Of a stretch of 19,769 nucleotides of DNA, positions 14,464 through 19,769 are shown in pieces (within the stretch, counting starts at the first letter, position 1; every line of letters starts with the position of its first letter). The notes beneath the pieces are model-generated. The model did no database searches. It was not told where the DNA came from and saw nothing but the letters and a program-made list of their open reading frames with translations. Made by a program: the position numbers and the translations under genes. This DNA comes from DASWUZ01 sp036401395 (GTDB lineage Bacteria > Acidobacteriota > Terriglobia > Terriglobales > Acidobacteriaceae), in NCBI GenBank assembly GCA_036401395.1, contig DASWUZ010000370.1, positions 1 through 19,769 of the forward strand, given 5' to 3'.

Positions 14464-15624
14464 ATGTGGAAACGTTCTGTTTTGATACCGATTGTGGTGC
14501 TGGCAGCAGCATGTGGCCTCTTTGTTGCTATTCGATTTGGTTGGCCGGTCTGGGGAGCGGATGCGCAGAGCCAGCAGACAGATGATGCCTATGTGCGGGC
14601 TGATCAGACGCCCTTGAGCACGCGCATCAGCGGAACGGTACGGCGGGTGACGATTGGCGACTATCAGCCCGTCCATGCCGGAGAGTTGCTGGTCGAATTA
14701 GACGATTCGGACTATCAGGCGATCGTAGCCGAAGCGAAGGCGGCCCTTGAGGGCGCGAAGGCTGAGTACGCTGCAAACCAGAATGCAAAGCAGGTCGCCG
14801 ACGCAGGCATCAATGCAGCGCGACAAGGTGTCATCGCGGCGCAGTCAGTCGCTACGGCGGCTCAGGCAGCGATCGATGCAGTTCGGGCAGACGTAACACA
14901 CGCCGAAAGTGAGTTCCTCAGGCAACAGACCCTTCTCTCAAAGCGAGCCGCGACCAGGCAACAGTTCGAATCTGCGCAAGCAGCCAGGGATAGTTCGTCA
15001 GCAGCTCTTGCGGGGCGGCAGGCTGAACTTTTGAGGGCGGATGCGGCAATTGCCAGCTCCCAATCGGCGCAGATTGAAGCCATGCAGCAACGCGCAGCAC
15101 TTAACTCGAAGGACGATTTGCTTCGAGCCCAGATCGAGGCTAAGAAGGCAGCGATCACGGTCGCACAGGTGAACCTCGGCTACACCAGGATTTACTCCCC
15201 ATCGAATGGGGCTGTGGGCGAATTTCGCGTTCACCCGGGTCAACTCGTGGGGGCCGGCATTCAGGTGGTGGACCTTGTCCAGAGCGGGGTCTGGGTCCAG
15301 GCAAATTACAGGGAAACACAGCTCGGAAAGGTACAGCCGGGTGATAAGGCAGATGTTTACATCGATGCCCTTCCTGCATACCACTTCCATGGTCAAGTCA
15401 CGGAGATCTCCCCAGCAAGCGGCTCGCAGTTCGCATTGCTCCCGCCAGATAATGCTACGGGTAACTACACCAAGATCGTCCAGCGCGTTCCTGTCCGAAT
15501 CAGGTTGGATTCCACTGAAGCAGTTAGCCAGCTGCGTCCAGGCTTTTCTGCTGTAGTCACCATCCACACTTCGGACCGAGCCAAATCGGATAGCGGGACC
15601 GCCGTCTCCACGGAAGCCAGGTGA
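14464..15624 (+). CDS. HlyD/EmrA-family membrane fusion protein
   Basis: This 386-residue periplasmic adaptor links an inner-membrane pump to a TolC channel. A single N-terminal anchor (about 5-26) is followed by TDDAYVRAD (39-47), the entry to the barrel/lipoyl region. A long Ala/Gln-rich coiled coil runs over about 85-230. The second half has GYTRIYSPSNGAVGE (about 239-253) and the EmrA-like signature GSQFALLPPDNATGNYTK around 320-337. AGGTG lies 7 bases before the ATG. The next gene, an MFS pump, begins at the end of this one, and a TolC gene follows, giving a complete EmrAB-TolC-type set. The substrate is unknown; lipophilic drugs, fatty acids or uncouplers are typical of the family. Confidence 0.93.
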   Translation: MWKRSVLIPIVVLAAACGLFVAIRFGWPVWGADAQSQQTDDAYVRADQTPLSTRISGTVRRVTIGDYQPVHAGELLVELDDSDYQAIVAEAKAALEGAKAEYAANQNAKQVADAGINAARQGVIAAQSVATAAQAAIDAVRADVTHAESEFLRQQTLLSKRAATRQQFESAQAARDSSSAALAGRQAELLRADAAIASSQSAQIEAMQQRAALNSKDDLLRAQIEAKKAAITVAQVNLGYTRIYSPSNGAVGEFRVHPGQLVGAGIQVVDLVQSGVWVQANYRETQLGKVQPGDKADVYIDALPAYHFHGQVTEISPASGSQFALLPPDNATGNYTKIVQRVPVRIRLDSTEAVSQLRPGFSAVVTIHTSDRAKSDSGTAVSTEAR

Positions 15625-15629
15625 GCGCC

Positions 15630-17243
15630 ATGACCCAGGGGACCCAGACCCGCGCACAGCACACCTACCCCGCGCTTGGAATCGTGGGAGTCTTACTCGG
15701 CGCGATGATGGCCACATTTCTTGGCAGATTGATTAATGTCGGAATCGGAGACCTGCGGGGTGCGCTGCATTTTGACTTCGATTCTAGTTCGTGGGTAAGT
15801 ACGTCTTACAATATGGGGCTCGTATTTATTGGACCATTCTCGGTATATCTAGGCGGCATTATCGGTGCAAGACGTGTGCTCCTGACGTGCGCGGGAATCT
15901 TCACACTAATTTGTTGCGCCATGCCGCTAGGTGCAACACACTTGCTTATCTTGATTACGCTTTTAGCGCTTGCAGGCCTCACGGCGGGCACGTTCTACCC
16001 GCTTACGCTTTCATTCCTCCTGCGCAACCTGCCCCAGAAGTACCTAGTCTTTGGCATCGGCGCTTATGCCATGGATATCGTAGTAACCACTCACGTTGCG
16101 CATTCGTACGAAGCCTGGTTGATGAATGATCTCTCCTGGAAGTGGATCTTCTGGACACAGGCTGTACTTGCACCTCTGATGATATTGCTGGTTTATTTTG
16201 GCATTCCAAGGCAGCCATTGCCGGTGCCGGCTCCTGGACAAGCTAAACCAAGCTGGCGTGGATTCTTCTATGCAAGCTCCGGTGCCGCATTGATTTGGGC
16301 CGCGTTAGATCAGGGAGCGCGGCTCGACTGGTGGCGCTCCAGCCTATTCGTAGCCTTAACCGTCACGGGCTTGTTCTTGATTGTGGCTGCAGGCGTTCGC
16401 CACTTCATTCAACCTAACCCGATGATTAACTTCCGTTTTCTCGGCCGGGGAAACACGCTCCTCCTGGGGGTGGTGCTGGTCCTCTTTCGCTTCGGGATGC
16501 TTGCTACCGTAGTGCTGGTTCCTTCATTTTTATCTAGTGCGCAGGGTTACGGCGCTGAGCAGACTGGCCCTGTCTTGCTCTGGGTGGCCGTTCCACAGAT
16601 ATTAGTGATATTGCTTGCAGTTCTTTTGCTCGCGAGACTCGACTCCAGACTGATTCTTGCAACTGGCTTCACTCTGATCGCATGCGCCTGTCTCAGCAAC
16701 GCACACCTGTCATCGACATGGTCAGGCATCAGCTTCCGTAACACGCAACTTATGCTGGCGACGGGGGAGGCTTTCGCTTTCACGGGCCTTGTAGGAACGA
16801 CGGTTCTGGAAATTACGAATTCCGGCTCCCTTAATAAAGGAGTAGATGTCCTGACTTTCGCGGGATTCTTTCAGACCCTGAGGCTTATGGGTGGAGAAGC
16901 CGGAACCTCTTTCATTCAGTTCTTTCTGCAGCACCGCGAGCAGTTTCATTCAAACATCCTGGGATTGCACGTGCAGCTAGGGGCGTTTGAAACAGGGCAA
17001 AGATACCAGCCGCTCGCCGCCGGAATGCTGCCCTCATCCCCGGGCCCGGACACCGCGGCAGCGCGGGGTCTGGTTTTGCTGGGACTGACAGTACGAAAGC
17101 AAGCGTTTACGCTTGCCGTCGCAGACAGCTTCCTGGTGATCGCGTCTGCGGCGGCGGCGTGTCTCGTCGTCATCGCGTGCATGAGCACCTTGCAGCTGCA
17201 ATACAAGCAGGTAGCAACGTTGACACCAGCCGCGACCAAGTAA
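15630..17243 (+). CDS. MFS efflux pump, DHA2/EmrB-like
   Basis: This 537-residue inner membrane transporter has about 14 hydrophobic helices and would use the proton gradient to export its substrate through the adjacent adaptor and channel. The ATG at 15630 has AGGTGA five bases upstream; a GTG at 15621 overlapping the adaptor stop codon is an alternative. The first helix is atypical: instead of the LDxTIVNVALP motif of EmrB-type pumps it reads LGRLINVGIGDLRGAL, and the loop after helix 2 (GGIIGARRVLL) is a reduced form of MFS motif A. The extended loop before the last helix (SPGPDTAAARGL) is normal for this group. It is thus a divergent member; family membership rests on topology and operon context. 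Confidence 0.87.
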   Translation: MTQGTQTRAQHTYPALGIVGVLLGAMMATFLGRLINVGIGDLRGALHFDFDSSSWVSTSYNMGLVFIGPFSVYLGGIIGARRVLLTCAGIFTLICCAMPLGATHLLILITLLALAGLTAGTFYPLTLSFLLRNLPQKYLVFGIGAYAMDIVVTTHVAHSYEAWLMNDLSWKWIFWTQAVLAPLMILLVYFGIPRQPLPVPAPGQAKPSWRGFFYASSGAALIWAALDQGARLDWWRSSLFVALTVTGLFLIVAAGVRHFIQPNPMINFRFLGRGNTLLLGVVLVLFRFGMLATVVLVPSFLSSAQGYGAEQTGPVLLWVAVPQILVILLAVLLLARLDSRLILATGFTLIACACLSNAHLSSTWSGISFRNTQLMLATGEAFAFTGLVGTTVLEITNSGSLNKGVDVLTFAGFFQTLRLMGGEAGTSFIQFFLQHREQFHSNILGLHVQLGAFETGQRYQPLAAGMLPSSPGPDTAAARGLVLLGLTVRKQAFTLAVADSFLVIASAAAACLVVIACMSTLQLQYKQVATLTPAATK

Positions 17244-17265
17244 GTAGAGTGCCGGAGGAAAGCGA

Positions 17266-18711
17266 GTGAGCAGTCCTCGAACGGAACGATCCGAGAATCG
17301 ACGACCGATGCGTTGGGTGCGGCACGCACAGGTTGCATGCATGCTGCTCTCGTCCGCTTTATCTCTTGTGCTGTGCGATGCAGCTCAAGCGCAGGCAAGT
17401 GCGAAGCCTGATGCCATCCCGGTCAGGGAACATCGGCCCACGGTAAAGCTGACGCTTCCAAAGGCTTTGGCCTTGGCTATGGAGCACAATCGGCACTTGC
17501 TGCTTGCAGGTTTGGCGGTCGCAGATGCTGAGGAGAAGAAGAACATCCTGCGGTCCGACTACTATCCGCACATCCGGAACGAGTCTACTGCGCTTCATGT
17601 CACCGCTCTGGAGGGCGTGGTTGTCCCCGCCGGGGCTTTTTCGCAAGCTTCAACGACAGGTTTGATTCCACCTGAAACTCTAAACCTTGGTCAGGGAGCA
17701 CAGGACACCTTTACAAGTGGGACTGGGCTTATTCAGCCGATCACACAGCTTCTTAAAGTGCACGCCGGAGTGAAGGCGGCTTGCGCGGATATCCATATTG
17801 CAAAGTTGGAAGCGACCGACGCTGAAGACTCCATCGCGCTGCTCGTTCACAAGTTGTACTACGAAATGTTGACGAAACAGTTGCAGCTTAATGCCGCGGA
17901 CGAGTCGGTTAAAGCAAGTACCGTTGAGGAAGAGGAGAGCACGCAGGCGGTCGAAGCTGGTAAATCGCTGGACGTAGCAAGACTTGAAAACCGCGCCGCA
18001 TCGCTGCAGCAGGAGCAGGCAAGCATCACCGACCAGATCGCCATCAACGATCTGATGATGCAGTTCGACGATGTCCTGGGGCTGCCGCTTGGAACAAAGT
18101 TGCAACTCGACGCCGATTCGCTTGGAGAAGAACCGGTCCTACCATCGGACGACGAGGCAGTTGCTTCCCTCAGGAAACGCAACCCAAAGGTGCTGTCTGC
18201 GGAGCAAACAGTGGAAAAGGCGAAGGCCGCGGTGTCAGCGGCGAAAGACGCCTACATTCCAGATCTCAGCGGAATCGCTCGGTACAGCTACCAAAGCGGC
18301 ATACCTTTCCTCGTGCATAACTTCGGCACGTTTGGTGGAGTGCTCTCCTATGACCTCTTTGACGGCGGCGCCCGAGAGGCAAAGCTGAAGCAGGCGAAAA
18401 TCCAACTGCATATGGCCGAGGTCCAACTCGATCAGACGCAGTCGGATGTCTCTGTACAGGTCTATGCCGCCTACGACCAAATCCGCAAGCTCCAGCAGTT
18501 GATACAGGTTGCGTCCGAAACTTTACTGGTGAGGCAAGAGCAAGCCCGCGTGGTCCAGGAGCGATTGAACGAGAATGCGGCCCTCGCATCCGAGGTAGCT
18601 CGGTCCCAAGCGAATCTAGCCAGTGCTAAAGCTTCGGTTCTTGAAGCAAAGCTCGGTCTGTTCCTGCTTCAGAAGCAAGTCCTGACAATCCTGGGAGAGC
18701 GTCCCAATTAA
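17266..18711 (+). CDS. TolC-family outer membrane efflux channel
   Basis: This 481-residue outer membrane protein forms the exit duct for the efflux pump encoded just upstream. After a short polar leader there is a signal peptide (about residues 15-43, ending AAQAQA). Two homologous OEP repeats follow, roughly 60-265 and 280-475, with long Gln/Ala-rich coiled coils, for example LEATDAEDSIALLVHKLYYE and the mirrored VQVYAAYDQIRKLQQ near the C-terminal part. The GTG start at 17266 is chosen because GGAGG lies 8 bases upstream and the gap to the pump gene is only 22 bases; ATG at 17308 has no ribosome site. It completes a tripartite export operon. Confidence 0.93.
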   Translation: MSSPRTERSENRRPMRWVRHAQVACMLLSSALSLVLCDAAQAQASAKPDAIPVREHRPTVKLTLPKALALAMEHNRHLLLAGLAVADAEEKKNILRSDYYPHIRNESTALHVTALEGVVVPAGAFSQASTTGLIPPETLNLGQGAQDTFTSGTGLIQPITQLLKVHAGVKAACADIHIAKLEATDAEDSIALLVHKLYYEMLTKQLQLNAADESVKASTVEEEESTQAVEAGKSLDVARLENRAASLQQEQASITDQIAINDLMMQFDDVLGLPLGTKLQLDADSLGEEPVLPSDDEAVASLRKRNPKVLSAEQTVEKAKAAVSAAKDAYIPDLSGIARYSYQSGIPFLVHNFGTFGGVLSYDLFDGGAREAKLKQAKIQLHMAEVQLDQTQSDVSVQVYAAYDQIRKLQQLIQVASETLLVRQEQARVVQERLNENAALASEVARSQANLASAKASVLEAKLGLFLLQKQVLTILGERPN

Positions 18712-18767
18712 CGAAGTCTCCGATCTTGAGTTATTCCAAATGCGCCGTTGATGTTGATCGAGACCCT

Positions 18768-19769
18768 ATGAACCGAACTGTCAGGCGCTCTCCCATACGC
18801 ATCGTGTACATCACCATCGTGTGCCTGGGCCTATGCTTTTGGGCTCGTGAGGGCGCTGGACGAGAGCTTCAACGAGCTCTTTCTGGTGGGCTGGCGCAAA
18901 GATCAGGCGGCCAGGGGAACTCTGAGTTGGGGCCGGTGGGCCGTAAGAGCGTTGGCATCGCGCTCGAGGGCGGAGGAGCTTTAGGGCTCGCACACGTAGG
19001 CGTACTGAAGTGGATGCAGGCACATCATGTACCCATAGACAGAGTGGCAGGCACCAGCATGGGAGCACTGGTAGGTTCGCTCTTTGCGGCTGGATATTCC
19101 TCTGAGGAGATCGAAAGACTGGTGGTGAATGGTCACTTCGACGATCTGTTCACATTGAAACCATCTCTCAGCAACGTTAGTTTTCGTCGGCGTGAGGATC
19201 GCGACTATCTACCCCAGGCGCTCACATTCGGGCTTCGCAATGGGAAGCTTTCGCTCGGCGACGCGCTGATCGCCGACGACCAGCTCAATGCCTTCCTTGG
19301 TCACGAGTTAGTCGCTTACAACGGTCAGAACCTGAGCTTTGACAATCTGCCGATTCCATTTCGATGCGTCGCCACCGATCTAACGACCCTGCGTCCGGCC
19401 GTCCTTCGATCTGGCTCGTTGCCGTTTGCCGTTCGGGCGTCCATCTCAATTCCCGGTGTCTTCCCACCTGTTCGCGATCACGGGGACCTCCTGGTGGATG
19501 GGGCTATCGTGGACAATCTGCCAACGGACGTGCTTCGCAATGACCTGCATGCGGACGTGGTGATCGCCGTTCATTTAAGCGACGCAGCTTTTGAAGGGAA
19601 GGATGGCACATCTCTACTTGGTATCTTCGCTCGGGCGTTCCAGGCCGGCACCAATAGGAACGAAGAGATAAGCCGATCACTGGCAGACTTGGAGATCGTA
19701 CCCGACGTGAGCGGCTTCTCCCCTAAGGACTACAGCAAAGCGTCTGCATTAATGCGAGCAGGTTACGAC
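18768..19769 (+). CDS. Patatin-like phospholipase, N-terminal part
   Basis: This open frame of 334 codons runs off the right edge. It has an N-terminal hydrophobic segment (about 10-26), which could be a signal peptide or anchor, then a patatin domain from residue 61. The oxyanion loop GGGALG is at 68-73, the nucleophile elbow GTSMG at 95-99 (Ser97), and the catalytic Asp244 is in DGAIVDN. This Ser-Asp dyad hydrolyses acyl esters of phospholipids. Exported members often carry a C-terminal outer membrane barrel; the missing part would decide that. The ATG at 18768 has only a weak purine stretch (GAGA) before it; it is 56 bases after the TolC stop, so co-transcription is possible. Confidence 0.88.
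   Translation, partial: MNRTVRRSPIRIVYITIVCLGLCFWAREGAGRELQRALSGGLAQRSGGQGNSELGPVGRKSVGIALEGGGALGLAHVGVLKWMQAHHVPIDRVAGTSMGALVGSLFAAGYSSEEIERLVVNGHFDDLFTLKPSLSNVSFRRREDRDYLPQALTFGLRNGKLSLGDALIADDQLNAFLGHELVAYNGQNLSFDNLPIPFRCVATDLTTLRPAVLRSGSLPFAVRASISIPGVFPPVRDHGDLLVDGAIVDNLPTDVLRNDLHADVVIAVHLSDAAFEGKDGTSLLGIFARAFQAGTNRNEEISRSLADLEIVPDVSGFSPKDYSKASALMRAGYD

Noticed and set aside
14998..15717. 239-codon minus-strand open frame
   Set aside because: It is antisense to the adaptor gene, whose coding frame has clear family motifs; the antisense translation is Arg/Cys-rich and unlike a folded protein.
1..19769. Insertion sequences, CRISPR arrays, phage genes or toxin-antitoxin pairs
   Set aside because: No transposase or integrase motif, terminal inverted repeat, regularly spaced repeat or small paired toxin-like genes were seen on either strand.

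Overview
The window is a gene-dense bacterial segment with features that suggest an Acidobacteriota soil bacterium (Terriglobia-like). The reasons are a secreted protein of a family I associate with that phylum, the cox-then-Rieske/cytochrome b gene order, and the CtaG and EmrA/TolC types. This assignment is an inference from family resemblance. Both ends of the window cut genes: a beta-propeller gene at the left and a patatin-like phospholipase at the right.

Layout. (1) Positions 1-1247, minus strand: a 3-hydroxyacyl-CoA/carnitine-type dehydrogenase followed by a YWTD/SMP-30-like beta-propeller protein. (2) Positions 1248-1786: a non-coding stretch with three inverted repeats. (3) Positions 1787-11281, plus strand: a compact respiratory cluster of type II NADH dehydrogenase, cytochrome oxidase subunits II (with fused haem c), I and III, a subunit-IV-like membrane protein, a dihaem cytochrome c lipoprotein, a Rieske protein, a cytochrome b with a fused haem c domain, and CtaG. 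Read together these could carry electrons from NADH through quinone to oxygen, mostly from one transcription unit. Several junctions overlap by a few bases. Genes for haem A synthesis, Sco and Cox11 are not in the window. (4) Positions 11326-12982, minus strand: a secreted protein of unknown function overlapping an ECF sigma factor gene by 8 bases. (5) Positions 12983-13640: a 658-base non-coding stretch. (6) Positions 13641-14264: an orphan NarL/LuxR-type response regulator. (7) Positions 14464-18711: an EmrA/HlyD adaptor, a DHA2-like MFS pump and a TolC-type outer membrane channel, a tripartite efflux operon preceded by an 8-bp-armed palindrome. (8) From 18768 to the end: the patatin-like protein.

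The most unusual points are these: the haem-binding second domain of the dihaem cytochrome has no methionine at all (Gln where Met is expected); the cytochrome b combines b6-type haem ligand spacing, PDFF in place of PEWY, and a fused cytochrome c; the membrane protein after subunit III joins a subunit-IV-like N-terminus to an unrecognised multi-helix domain; and the sigma factor has an N-terminal extension and is coupled to the secreted protein. I found no insertion sequence, CRISPR array, tRNA or rRNA.
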